Source of the DNA: Morinoia aosen
Taxonomy: Eukaryota; Arthropoda; Malacostraca; Amphipoda; Talitridae
Assembly (NCBI GenBank): GCA_030386875.1
Contig: CM059570.1
Span: forward strand, 36,509,422-36,573,421
Length of the DNA stretch: 64,000 nt
Direction: 5' to 3'
The position numbers and the translations under genes are program-made. A model generated the notes under the pieces. The model made no database searches. It was not told the origin of the DNA and saw nothing but the letters and a program-made list of their open reading frames with translations. This document shows, piece by piece, positions 12,600 to 25,600 of this stretch; positions within the stretch are counted from its first letter, which is position 1; each line of letters opens with the position of its first letter.

Positions 12600-15280
12600 G
12601 ATCGGGAGCCGAACTGCATATCATATCGAGAGAGATGAATTACGCTCTATTGGTGAGTTTACGTTATTAAGTCCTATTTTTTCGAAAATTGTACTAAAAA
12701 TTGGCTATGTAGTATTGATGTATTGATGGTCGTTTTGACATCGCTCTGGAATATCGAAATGACTCATTTTATTTTCAGCGAAGTACGAAAGATTTCGAAA
12801 GAAAAGGGTTAGTTTATAATGTTGGCAAGAACAGGTGAAACTAGAGATGATACCGATTTAGGAACTTCAATTGAAAATGTGTTTTTCTTGCATGATTTAT
12901 TTCTACGTCACTTAATGAAGTTGAAAATTTAAGTAGTGTTCAACACAACAAGGTGGAAAAAATAGTGTGATTTTCTCTCTTAAGTGGTGTAAGTGGCTCG
13001 AAAAATAATTAGTACATTTTCACCAATATTTTCCTCAAACTAACAAAGCAGTTATTAAATAGGTCTGCGATATGTTTCACATATTGATAGGGAAAGTACC
13101 ATACAACAGTTAATGGTGTTTTTTTTTTGCAGTTTTGTTTCAATATTCCAATCTGTATGCAAAATTTTTGAGTTTCCTAATTTTTTCAGTTTGTTCTTTA
13201 ACTGAGAGAATTTCTTCACAAAATACCATTTTGGATGCTCCACTTTGACTGAAAACATAATTTTTGTTTTCACACAAATAAAAAAAATTTGTTCAACATG
13301 TAAAATCGAATTGCCTTGCCTTTTTTAAATACGAATACTTTTTCGGCTATCGCAAAGCTTCTGCATGTCATTTGACTAGTGTGTTCGTATTACAATAGTA
13401 CTGCATCTGATACATGTGTTATCTAGAAAATCTATGACGTCAGCGATGGCTTTGTGAAAGTTCGCTCCATTCCAAATGTGGTTCAAGTCAGTTGCCCAAA
13501 TAGTGTCATGCATTTCAATCAAGGTTTGCGAATTTATGTCGCAGTACGAGAAAGTTGATTGAGGTTAAATTTTGTTCATAAAATACATTATTTTCTATTA
13601 GAATTACAAGGAAATGTTCTGGTATGTCAGAAGTTGAGATTCCTGTAAAAATATTCGATGGATGCGCTGTGATAACACTAACTGTTAGTAAAGCTGAGTC
13701 GGTGGAAAGTCTTAGGTGAAGGAGAGATTTTTGTTGTATTAGCGATAAGAAATTTTCTTCTGTATATCAATATTTCACTGCCAGCAAACCTAGATTGAAG
13801 TTTAGTAGATTATTACATCGCCATAGTGGGGTTTGTTTTGAGAGTGGGTAAGTTCGTCAATGAAAACCTCCAGATTTCCAGCAAGTGGACTGTAGGTTAA
13901 TTCGAGGGTGAAAATACTTATTTTTATGAGCTCCAAGGACGGGGGTCTCAATGCAGTCGAGGTTAACTTTATTTGGGAAGTATTCTAGTATAAAATCACT
14001 TTAAAATTAATTCGCTAACAGTACAGAATTTGTCATTCGCTCACAAAAGATAGGATCAAAAGGAAAACCAACGTGGCTATGAATATCGTGATAAAATACA
14101 ATATCATGTTTAGGATTATAAAAAAAATTATTTACAGTGTTCTGAAATACAATAAATCGAAGTATTAAGACATAGTAACTATAAATCGTTTGAATAAGCA
14201 TGGTGTATGACAATGAAATTTAAAAGACAGGATAAAACAAAAAACTATACAAAATGTCAACAAACAATGGGAAGTTTCACCGCCGTATTACATTCATTTA
14301 TCGACGGACGGTTCTTAAAATGTATATCGATTCTAAAATGCAGAGATCGGGAGAATTTAATGCTGAATCCAAAATTTTAAAATTTTGTATTTTTAAAAAT
14401 ATGGTCTCTTTTCGGCAGCAGCCTACGGGCTACAGAACAGTAACATATATTGAAGTATAACATGAAAACAAAAAAAGGATTTTCTTATGTTACCAACTCG
14501 GAATGAATTTTTCATACGAATTACAATTGACTGATATGGAATTAAGACCCAATTCTGTTTGGCAGTTTAATTAATGTGTTCCGTGCGATAAACAGCACAT
14601 TCTGCTCTTAACTCTGTCTCCTTCACTCCTCTCTATTGGATGCCAATGACCAGTCACGTACTGCCGTCCTCCAGAGAACACCGTGACGAATATTTTTTAC
14701 TTAGGAACCGACGTTTCCTATCTTAACTGGCTTCTCACCATCATCGAATCAAAACTGTTTCAATAACAATGTTTTTTAAGCAGAAATAGATATTTCAATC
14801 CGTTGCTCAGTTTTGCATAACAGATAATTGAGTTAACGGAATGTACAAAAAGAGAAAAATGCTGATGTTGTAACGCAGCTCAGGACCATGAACTGCAAAA
14901 GCAATGTTCTCTGGGAACTGCAGGCAGCCTTGAGGCATATCTCCCTATCGCGCTATCTCGACAGGGCGCCGAGTATTGCTGTTATAAGAAAAGCCGTTCA
15001 GAACGCGATTTGTTTAGTTTGTGTATTCACACGAGAGGGGTTAGCTCGCTAAAGAAATTCTGTCATGTTGTTTTCATAAAATGGTTCCTTGCAAGATCTT
15101 CACTGAGTCGAGGAAATTACCGAAGTTACATTTTATCAATTTCTTTGTACTAGGAGTCAGGACAAGGAGAGCTTCCTGAAGATGGTCTTCCCTCTTTCGA
15201 TGGTAAAAAGGTCTTCATAAATCTATTATGGACTTATATGGGTCAACGATTTAGTGTTAATTGTTTTGTCCAACATCTCA
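12600..15280. other. Intergenic, no recognised gene
   Basis: AT-rich spacer between the decayed LINE and the inverted-repeat element. Short open frames (for example 14254-14460) have no recognisable domain, and no arrays were seen. Confidence 0.6.
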
Positions 15281-16266
15281 TATACAAGGTGTATTTTTTT
15301 ACTTTGAACAAACTTCGAACTTAGGTACAAAAACTCAAAATAAATCGATTTTCATGAATGACAAAATGTCCAAAACTCCTTATAGTTTTCGAGTTATAGT
15401 TACTTGAAGAATATTAGAACTTCAAGTAGGATTGCACGCACGCACCATTTTTAGCGCTACCTTTGATAGTTAAAGAGGTTTTTGGGCCCCACTAATGTAG
15501 TATTTTTGTAATTTCACAATGAAATTTGCGTGTACACGTTTTACAAATATGAATAAATTATCCTAAATGAGTAATTATTATCATGTAAGCTAACCATTAA
15601 TCCGTAAGCATTGCAGGACACAGGTAAAAAACATAATCAATACAAACTTTAATGTAAGAACTTTAACGCAAGAACAAACTTGAATACAGTTTACAACAGT
15701 TAGTCGAAATGGCCTCCATGAACTTCAACACATTTACGACATCTAACAGCCAGTGAGCGCCTTACAGATTGAAACACGCCAGGCATTTCCGTAATACGGC
15801 CAGCTGAGTCCACAATGCGTCCAACCAGATCCTGTTCCGATTCAACAGGAGTGGCATACACGAGGTCCTTCATGGTTCCCCACAAGATGAAATCCAGTGG
15901 CGTCAAATCAGGCGACCTAGCTGGCCATGCTACAGGAGCACCTCTGCCAATCCATCGGTTTTGAATAATTGATAATTACTCATTTAGGACAATTTATTCT
16001 TATTTGTAAAACGTGTACACGCAAATTTCATTGTGAAATTACAAAAATACTACATTAGTGGGGCCCAAAAACCTCTTTAACTATCAAAGGTAGCGCTAAA
16101 AATGGTGCGCGCGTGCAATCCTACTTGAAGTTCTAATATTCTTCAAGTAACTATAACTCGAAAACTAAAGAGTTTTGGACATTTTGTCATTCATGAAAAT
16201 CGATTTATTTTGAGTTTTTGTACCTAAGTTCGAAGTTTGTTCAAAGTAAAAAAAACACCCTGTATA
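15281..16266. mobile_element. Tc1/mariner-type element with ~300-bp inverted repeats
   Basis: The left arm (about 15283-15582) is repeated in inverse orientation at about 15971-16264, with only scattered differences. Outer ends read TACARGGTGT and its complement, flanked by TA/TATA, as expected for TA-target transposons. The roughly 385-bp centre encodes the C-terminal part of a transposase on the minus strand. The element is internally deleted and cannot supply its own transposase. Arms this long would form a strong hairpin in RNA. Confidence 0.85.
15700..15967 (-). pseudogene. Transposase C-terminal fragment (Tc1/mariner, IS630 superfamily)
   Basis: The open minus-strand frame reads NRWIGRGAPVAWPARSPDLT, then PLDFILWGTMKDLVY and RRSLAVRCRKCVEVHGGHFD before TAA. 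SPDLTPLDFILWG is the block around the third catalytic acidic residue of DDE/D transposases in this superfamily. Everything upstream, including the DNA-binding domain and the first two acidic residues, has been replaced by the right inverted repeat. It is a clear fragment, not a functional gene. Confidence 0.82.
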
Positions 16267-18090
16267 TATAAATTGTTGCTGACGAAGTGTTTACCATAAT
16301 TTTCCAGGCGTTTTTCAGAGTTTGAAATTTTTCTTGAAATTATGCAGGAAAATTTACAATCGGAACGAATCAAAAGAGATCAGAATTTGAAAAGGATAAT
16401 TGAATTAATTAATCACTTTTCTCGAAAGTTTTTTTGAGGGCTGGTCCATCCTCATTTCTGTGAAGCACAAACTATGATTTTACTTAAAGGCACGATATCC
16501 TGCGCAAAATTTAATCTGAAATTTTCTTTGTCATACAACAAAAGTCTAAAATAAAACATGCATTTCCTTTCATAAGTGGAAATTGCCATGTAAAACGAGT
16601 TTTTTGGTTGAAATTCGGTTTCATTCTACTATTTCTAGATTGCATTTTTCTGTAGGAACTGCCATTTGCTCAAAATTTTTTCTCAAGAACAACAACACTT
16701 GAATGCATGCATGTAACTCAAGTTTGATGAGCCAACATAGAACTTGATCCACGATTTCAGCTATCAAAGGTTTAAATATTGAGCTTCATCAACACTGACA
16801 TGACATTCATCCCGTTGAACGAAATTTCACTGACATCATCACTTGGTCATCAGTAAAGTGACGATATTATAGCCCATAACAAAATTTTGTGATGTTTAAA
16901 TATAGTCATTTCTCTGTGGAGATGCAATTGGTATGATGCAATACCACAACGTTGATAAATCCCACACACAAGGTCGATGCTATAAAACAACGTTCACCAG
17001 CATGGTCGGTGGGGGTTCCATAATTTACGTCCCATTCATGTAGAAGTTTGTTCGAAATGTTGAGATTTTTTTAAGATCCTATCTTATCAATGGAACCAAA
17101 ACTTGTCATATAGAAAGTACAAAACTGCATAATTATTTTAGCGATATCCGAGCAGAGTTTGACTTTTTACGCAATTTGTTGCCAAAATATTGTTTGTGTG
17201 TTGGGAGTTGGAACTAACATAAAAACAGAAAAATTTCAAAACATTCCAATCCCTCCGGTGAATGAGAAATTCATTATATTTTCCTGTACTAAATTTCTGT
17301 ACATCTCGTGAGAAACCATAACTGGAACTAAACTCCTTTGCTCAGCAATATTTCTTTACAGAGAGTTTGCGCGTGATGCTAATCATGACATTTGGAGTAA
17401 ATGACCATTTTCCGGTATGATGACTTTATTTCCTAGTAAATGTGTTCCATCCTGTTTTGTAAATGCAGTTGTGCGCCGTGCGCATCGGTGTACGTTGGAG
17501 TGACATTCAACATGTACTCTACACCAGCCAAAGCCCTCGAAAGCGGTGCTCGCGCCGGGGACATATCGGCTCATCGTCCACATTCAGCTACACAGACATA
17601 CTGTCTCTTCCGAAGAAGATGGTTTGGGAGTAATTACCCAGTCTAAATTTTTCGCCACCTGCATGCATGTTTTTCGCAGCGTTAGCGATTTAAGCAATTA
17701 AATCGCTTAGGATTTTAGAATAGTTGCAAATTCTTAGGGATAAACAATTTTCGAACATCATTGTTAGTTCATATACTTTCCAGACCGAAAATGAATGATT
17801 GTCTATTTTTATAAATTTTCATCTTCGACTGAGGTTACAAATTTTAGATCTTTTCGATTTCCAGCTTCCGTAATATCAATCGCATGCTCTGCATTACAGA
17901 GGCAACGATTAAGTTAGTTTCCGAGACGTTTCTTGAGTTTATTTACTATTTTTGTGGCTCTGAGCGGTCTCGTGAGCCTGTACTTATGTAGAAAATATGT
18001 TTTCTAAATATCATTTTGAAAATACTTAGTATTGATTTGAAACCGTCGAAACTAATGGAAATGCGTTTCACCCAGCAAAATTTCACACTT
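16267..18090. other. Intergenic, no recognised gene
   Basis: AT-rich spacer with one GC-richer patch at about 17440-17640. Overlapping open frames there on both strands (17383-17583 minus, 17440-17646 plus) match no family I recognise. Confidence 0.6.
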
Positions 18091-19539
18091 AGACCATGTC
18101 TGATATTTATGCAAGCTTTGTCCAATTTTTAAAAATCTTATGGAACCATACCCGGTTATTCTGACGAAAAAGCTCGGCGTAATATTTTTAGTTTTTCGCT
18201 CTAACGTCAAGAGGTAACAAATTATTGTTCAAGAGGTAACAAATTATTGTTACCTCGTGACATCAAAACTACAGCCCACCTAACCAACACGTGGAACGGT
18301 GCATGCTCATCGGATTTACTGCCACGTGGAAAATCTTAAGTTTTATTCTTCTACATTTTCATCTTTTTAACTCAAACGGATAAAGGATTACCTATGTTTT
18401 CCGAAAATGTTGAAATCTTCTTACGAATAGCGTTTATTTCTTTAAAGCGATTCTTATTTTTTATCCTCAAAATTTTAAGTTTTATTTTAAAAAATGATCT
18501 GAAGAATAATGCTCTCATTTCGACCTCAATAAAATTCGGTGGGTGAGGGCATCCCTCCAGGCAAAAGACCCAGAACACAATTGAACGCAAAGGAATAGAA
18601 CGCGTAAGTCGCACGTCTAATGAGTCAATCTCTAAGGAAATAGTTTTTAATTTCAGTTAATTAACATCCAACTGAGAATTACAATTTCATTCCTCAGCAG
18701 ACCCGCACTAATACTGGCGCCTGCGTAATTAATAAGTCACCGTAGTGACATAAATGTGTTGAGTTTGTTTGCTCAAATCAGCAAACGTGATTCTGCTGAA
18801 TCTTTCTTATAGAGTGAGTATTTCTTGTTGCATGAAGTTACTTGTTATCTATCCTAAGACATCAATAACTTCGTTATTCCTTAAATATAACCTGTGGCAG
18901 AAATCGATCTTAATTGTTCTAATGAGAAACTTTTAATTTCAGCAAGATATTTGCATGTTAGTTGACTTCATTTCACATTTACTTCAATTTTCCTTTTTTT
19001 TGCTCAAGTCAGTTCTTTTTAAGAGCTATAAATTTATCTTTCACATTAATTCATTTCCGTACAGTTGATTTGTTAGATTTCTGTACTTCAGAGATAAATA
19101 ATAAAGGGATTATTCCAACCATTATTAGTTCAGTGACAGCAAAATGGTGACTGAGTGAAAACACTTTGTTTTCTGCTACGAAAGTGTTGGAGTTCCAGTT
19201 TAGTTCTATTATAGCCCCGTTGATAAAGTTACTTTCTTGTCACTTAGCCTTTAAATTCAAGTTGTGAAATTTCTTTAATGGCTGAGTTACATATCTCGTT
19301 AATCTCAGGAACGTTGTGCTCCCCGCATTCTATCTTTTGTGTACTTCTATACCTCAGTTAGGTGAGGCACGTTTTGGAAATACACAGTTAATCCCTATGA
19401 AAATATCCACCAAGAACTTACATAGGAAATATTTCATAATTTTGTTACAACGTTCCCATGCCTAGACGCGTAAAGTGACACTTTAAAATTGTTTCATTCA
19501 TTATAGTAACTGTACAGTAAATTCCTCCACAGAGCAACC
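18090..19539. other. Upstream region of gene B, duplicated at gene C
   Basis: Two blocks align with gene C upstream DNA: about 18090-18440 with 45610-45960, and about 18480-19539 with 49210-50336. Shared segments include TGCTCATCGG and GGAATAATG-like stretches at matching order. It is therefore part of the duplicated unit and the likely promoter region. At 18213-18258 GAGGTAACA and TGTTACCTC form a small hairpin within a duplicated 22-bp stretch that gene C lacks. Confidence 0.65.
19472..19484. promoter_or_regulatory. Palindrome upstream of gene B start, shared with C
   Basis: AAAGTGACACTTT, a perfect palindrome around a single A, lies 55 nt before the gene B ATG. The same 13 bases stand 44 nt before the gene C ATG, while flanking bases have diverged. 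No clear TATA box lies between it and the ATG. A binding-site role is inferred only from symmetry and conservation. Confidence 0.4.
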
Positions 19540-19621
19540 ATGGTCACTGAAATTTGTCTTTTCGTAGTCTTTTTGGTTCTCTTCTGGTTCACGACCAAAA
19601 AGCCTTCGTCAATGCCACCTG
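19540..19621 (+). CDS. Gene B exon 1, start and membrane anchor
   Basis: 82 nt, ends in phase 1 at GTAAGT. It encodes Met plus a hydrophobic stretch (Leu/Val/Phe-rich, residues 5-18), then basic [10 protein letters not shown]. This is the standard ER signal-anchor and hinge layout. The context AACCATGG is a good start context. Confidence 0.94.
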
Positions 19622-22600
19622 GTAAGTTGAATTCAGGTTAATTCATGTGCACAGTGTCTCTGTAATTGTTTTCTATTTGAACCAATCATTACTGTAGGAT
19701 AAAATTTTTCATTAAGATCACTCAGTGTGCGGGTTCCTTGGTTGTCCCAATATTGTTCCAGTATTGTGTGACACCTTAACACACTGTCAAAATGTGAGTC
19801 AAGAGGAACTAATTTCTTCTTCTGTATAAGCAACAATGATAGTCTGAAGTTACGAAAAAAGTTCGTCAACTCATTCGTCTGTTGCTTCACTTAGATCGTG
19901 AACATAGTAAATTACAAGACCAATGCACTCGTACTCTTTCATGAGTAGTACATTCCACGCTCGCTGCCAAAGAATTCAACGTACATACCTTACTAAAACC
20001 CATTCTGACACACTGCATGAGTATTAACGCACTCACTTCATATCTGCCCACACATTCCATTCTAATACTTGCTCTTACTCACCTCGTGACTATTATTACA
20101 CTCCATTCTAAACCACACTCGTACACACGGCATCACTAATAACCCACTGTACTCCCACACTCCACACAGCATCTCTACTGGTGCGCTCAATTCTAACTCA
20201 TCGGCTTCCACACCGCATCACCACTGACGCTCTCCTCAATTCTGAACGCCAGTCCAGCGGTCTGTTTTCGCCGCACTACAATAATCACTACTATAGATAA
20301 TTCTTTTACACTCCTCTCTATCTTAATGTAAGCTGACGTACACCAATACCCACCCACAGCCACAAGCAGACACTGAAACAGTTTGCTCGCAAATTTTCTT
20401 GCCCTTCACTGTTGGTGAGGAAAAATCATTGAGTTTCCCCAACGACCTCGGTTCTCGTTCTCTATTATTTCATCAAGCTTTTTTTTTGGCTTGTATAGCG
20501 GGTTACTTAGTCAACAGAAGCGTTGAGATCAAATTCAATTTGGCTTTCATAGAAGTAAAACACCCCGCCTCTCATTCAAACTGACTCAACATTCTCCTCA
20601 CTGTAGTAAGACATCACGGCGTTATCTAAAGTGACAATTGAAGAACACGAGCACTTCGTAAAAGTCGTATTTAAAATTCTGTTATTCGTGGTGTTGAGGT
20701 CAATAATGCATGAAAAAACATTCGCTATTTCATATCATATTCTGCGCAAGTTTTCAAAGGATTTCCTGGGAGAATTGTATGCTGTTATTTTTTATCGTCC
20801 TTGAAGGATCGTACGGGCTGCCAATTCTCGGAACGCTACCGTCCGGCAAGATATCTATCGCTGACCACCTTCGTCAACTGCAGAAACAATACGGAAATAT
20901 CTTCACGTGAGTTTATGAGAAGTATTATTAAACACTTGCCACGACTTCATAAGCATTTTCATGAAAAGAATGCGAAATTGTGTAATTTTTAGGTTACCTA
21001 CTTAAATTTTTGATTGATGAAATAATGAACTCTGAGAAAAGAAGATAATAGTTGTGGTCAAGAACCCAAGTGTGTGAAATGAAATAAAAGCCGTCAATGG
21101 CGGTGAAAACGGAATCGCAATTTTTCGCTTGAAAACAGATGCACAATTTCTAGTGCGACAGTGGTGCATCTCTACAAATCGGCGCATCTCTATAAAATTT
21201 ATGAGGTCTCATGAAATAAATAGTTTTAAATAGAGAAAATGGTGAGAGTGTTAACATCGAAACAGCATTCTTCCTTTTCCAACCTGAATTACGTAGAAAT
21301 AAGTATCGTAATGAAATTTGAACATTGCTTTTCAGGACAAAATGGGGCGTCCATCCAATGGTTGTCTTATCAGATTTCAACCTAATCAAAAAGGCGTTTC
21401 AACATCCAGACCTTCAAGGACGACCTTCGTTTTCCTCCTTCCAGATGATGCGACAGTACGTTAATGCGGGTGAGTACAAACAATTACATAGCGGGTTAGT
21501 ATTGCACTAATACGCGCTACTGTTCATAAACACACGGTCTGAACATAACCCAGTTCACTATGCAAGAAACGTAATCGTACATAAAATGTAACAGGGCTAG
21601 AAAACGACATTAGTATGTATTCATTTCATAAAGTCAAACGTAAATGGAGTAAAAGACAACGATGATCTCTTTCAGTACTTCATTTACACTTGAACTTGCT
21701 CACGCGAAAATGTGTGCACAGATGGCCGAAAGTATTATTTTAAATGCTATAGGGTTTATGCATGTGCACCTGAACTGTGCACTAGAGCGGTGTTCCCATT
21801 AAATCATCCAAATGAACTGTGATATAAACAGTATGCGTTTGCCAGTGTGAAACCCTTTACCATACCAGCACGTCAATTTAATTACACGTGACTATGTGAG
21901 GGATTTCAGTCATATTCATTTATTTCAATATTCTCAGATAGAGAAGCACTCTAGGGAGTTGTACTTTGATCCAGCACTATAGGTCGAAGGAATAGAAAAC
22001 GTTGTCTGCAACTTTAAAAAACGTCCTGTCCAACTAACTTGTCGTCAGTGATGTTGCAACTGTAACGTTTCCTTTTCTTTCGAATTGGATGGTGATGTGC
22101 AATAAATACTATCAGTAGAACGTACAATTAATGGGCACAAGTAAATTTATGATGTTACTTTGTGAATTGCGCTCTCATATTCTGTATTTCCTCCCTCCAA
22201 CTTTTGGATTTCTTGCAGATATGAGACTTGAAGAAAATCATCTTTAGTAATACGAGATATTGTACAAAATTTTATCCAGCATGAATTTTGAATTTTTTTT
22301 CATACGTTGCCATCAGGGACGGAATTTTCCGGTTGCCAATTCAAGAGTGTATCAAATTACCCATACAGAATTTTACATTGCAGGATTCAAAAATTTTTCC
22401 AAAAGTTCTTCGTCGTTTACGTTGTTGTCATCTCTCTCGTAAAGCCTTTCTCTGCTAACTCTGTCGAAGTCTTGTAGCTGATGAACTCAGAGTAGAAACT
22501 TTTAAAATTTTTTTTAAAAAGGATGAGTTTCAGCCGTTGAAGACATAGTTTGTAACGCATATTTTGAAGTCCTAAATAAATTTTGTTAGTCAGTTCGTTT

Positions 22601-25600
22601 TATCATTTAGTTGTATCATGAGACTGTATATAGAGGCAGAAAACGGTGTAGGAGTCGTCCAGAGTATTTCAGCTGTGGTTATCACTCGCTCTTTATCAAG
22701 GTAGAATTGTGTTCTCTGGCATGTGAGTAAAATTGAATGCTTTAAGCTCAAAAAGCCTTCTAACGTGCTTGTCACATTTCTTGCTACGTTCACACGCTTG
22801 AAAATGGAGGGAACAGTGATACTAAATTGTTTTCGCCTTATTAGCTTATTAAGTTTGTACTAAGAACTGCGGTAATATATCCACTGTGCATTATTGAACA
22901 TTTGCCAATGTGGTTGCATATTCTTCAGAGATACTAAGAACCCAGGGTACTTGAAATATCCTATTTTGACTCGTAATGAAGCGGATGAGAGGTGGTCATG
23001 AATATTTTCTTCGGAATGGTCTCGTGTCTTCCTGTACTGGCAGTCTTACTGGAGTTGTGCATATTCATTTATACTTCTTTTGAACTGACTCTGCATAAGC
23101 GCTGTTAAAATTTGATGATTGTTGGTAAAACTGAAATATTTCTTGGTCATAAGTTTGTGAGCGAGGCACCTAAAAAAGAAACTTTGTGAATTTTTGGCAC
23201 AAGGGACAATGTCATTATATGTACTTTAATAACTAGAATTTTACATTCATTGGGTGCAATGAACACAATGTCGAGGGTAATGGTAGCCGTACAATGTAGT
23301 TCGTGACAGTTTATAAATAGTTTTTACTTTTGTGCTACCATTTTTTTGGTAGGTCCAAATTAAAAATGCTCTCCTAAAAACTAAATTCAAACTTCTTTAT
23401 GTTGGCATATAATCGTTGTCCTTCTCCGAATATCGTAAACATTAGACGTATAAGTTAGTATCATAGAATTTTGTATTTGGACAGTATTCATGACGTTGGT
23501 AATGTATTTTCATACTTAATTTTGCATCTCACGTATATTTTAAATTCATCTCCGTCGATGATTGATTCATTAATGGGGATTTGCAGGTATAATCGTCAGC
23601 GATGGACCTGTGTGGTCGGAAAACCGAAGGTTTGTATTACACAACCTCCGCGATCTTGGAATGGGCAAAACAGTCCTCGAGAGCTCCATGCACGAAGAAG
23701 CGGCTTTGCTGGTCGACCACCTGGAGAAGACGTGTGTTGGCAAGCCTGCTGTCATGGACCTGTCCATCAACGGTGCTGTCCTCAACGTGCTGTGGCAGAT
23801 GCTTGCTAGTGAGGCCTTATGGGATTTCAACGATTTTTTCCTAGAATTTTGGATGTTAGTGGAACACTCGATGGCTCAGAACCGTAATACTCGTAATGCA
23901 GATCATTCACAGGTGATATCCTGGTGTCGCAAGCGGAGGTTTTGATTTAAAGAGGCGGTAACGGTTAAAAAAAAGTTTGTTATTTACGAATGGATTTCTC
24001 TGAAATTGTCACTATAGGTGTGAAATGATGCAACGATTATTTTATGATTAATGTGTTTTTTCCGTATCTGCATCAGAATTTTTTCTTAAATCGACTAAAT
24101 TGGGATTTAGAAAAAAAATTCAAGGCGCACAGCTTTGAAGCTACAGAACCCGCAATACGTTTTTGGGTAGTTTATGTAGTTCTCTAATGATAAGGGCGAG
24201 TGGATTTTCGATACTTTAATTTTTCTAATTTAAGGATTTTTTTGAAAAAACTGACTTGGTTTCCTTGTTTTTCTTCTTTTCGTGTCGTATAATGTTCAAA
24301 ACAATAATTATTTAAAAAATCGAGATGCCCTTATTGATAGTGTGCTAAACCCTATCAAATTATTTATTTTCAATTCCTATACTTCAAAATTTGTGGGAGA
24401 AGAATCATTTTAAAAGAGAAAATTGCAAGTGTTAATGACAGCCATTTAAAAAAAATCTTCTTTTTCCCATAATTTCTGAACTAAGAGTTTTTTACGTATA
24501 AAATCTTTGGTTTTATAGCGTTTTTTCAAGCCTTATTGATTGATATAATTGCCATTTCTGTATTTTCAAAACTGTGGGAAAGGATCCATATCAAAAAACA
24601 ACAAATGCAAATTTCAAAACAGCTGTTTTTTAAATTCTTTTTATTTATTTTCAAAATCATTTTTTAAAATCACTTTTATTAATTTGTAGCTCTTTTTAAG
24701 CCCATTCGATTGATTGATTTTCCATTCTTTTACCTTTAAAAGTGCCGGAAGCGATTAGATGTTTACACAACAAGCTAATTAGCGGATGACTCAGAGCAGC
24801 CTGACTCAAACCAAACACTCAGTTACATCATCATCATAATTTATCACTGGGTATTAGAATGTTAGGAGCATTTCAAGCACGGCCATGAATGAACTCGTTT
24901 GCTATTCCCGTAGAGAAACGCCCAAAACGGACTCGTAATAAAGGGGGAAGTGGAGATCACCCATCCATTAGTGCGTGTCAAGGTCAAGCTAGTGCGCGTA
25001 TTCTACCCTGTCTAGAAGACGAATCAATGCACGTACTTGGGAGCCAATTAGATTGTTGGATGCGCAAGAAAATTGTCTATTAGATGAATTTAAAAACCGA
25101 AAATCTCAAATCCTTCAGATTCCTACCGTTACCGTCTCTTTAACACGCTTTACAGGGTAAAGCTGAAACTTTGTTCAGAACTATGTCTAGTTTCTTCCCG
25201 AATGCTTGCAAAATAGTGTTGAAAACTTAAAATTGCACAGACACATTGATTTAGAGCAAAATTACTAAGTTTAAGAATAGAAATAGCAATCTTTTCTTCT
25301 GCTGAAAGATTGAACCAATGCCTGAAGGTCCGTAATATCTAGAATGAAACTATTCGCTTCAATGACTGAAATGAAGTTGGTTTTTGGTAGTATTTTAGAA
25401 AACGTTGTACTAACGCATGAAACCATGAGTTGGTTATTCTTTAAGAAATGTTAATGGTATTAATAAATGGTTCTAAATAATATATCTATATACTTTGCAC
25501 TGAATGCTCCTTTTTTATATTGTTTTCATGTATTAGTTTAAGATTTTATTAGGCTTGTCATTCAATAATAAGAAATTACGCATGAAATACGTTTTAGATT

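Noticed and set aside
17383..17646. Overlapping frames in a GC-richer patch
   Set aside because: No recognised domain on either strand; composition alone keeps the frames open.
23610..23945. Longer version of gene B exon 4 reading through the donor
   Set aside because: Gene C has a good donor (GTAAGA) at the same place, both copies join in frame to exon 5 there, and the read-through parts are not conserved.
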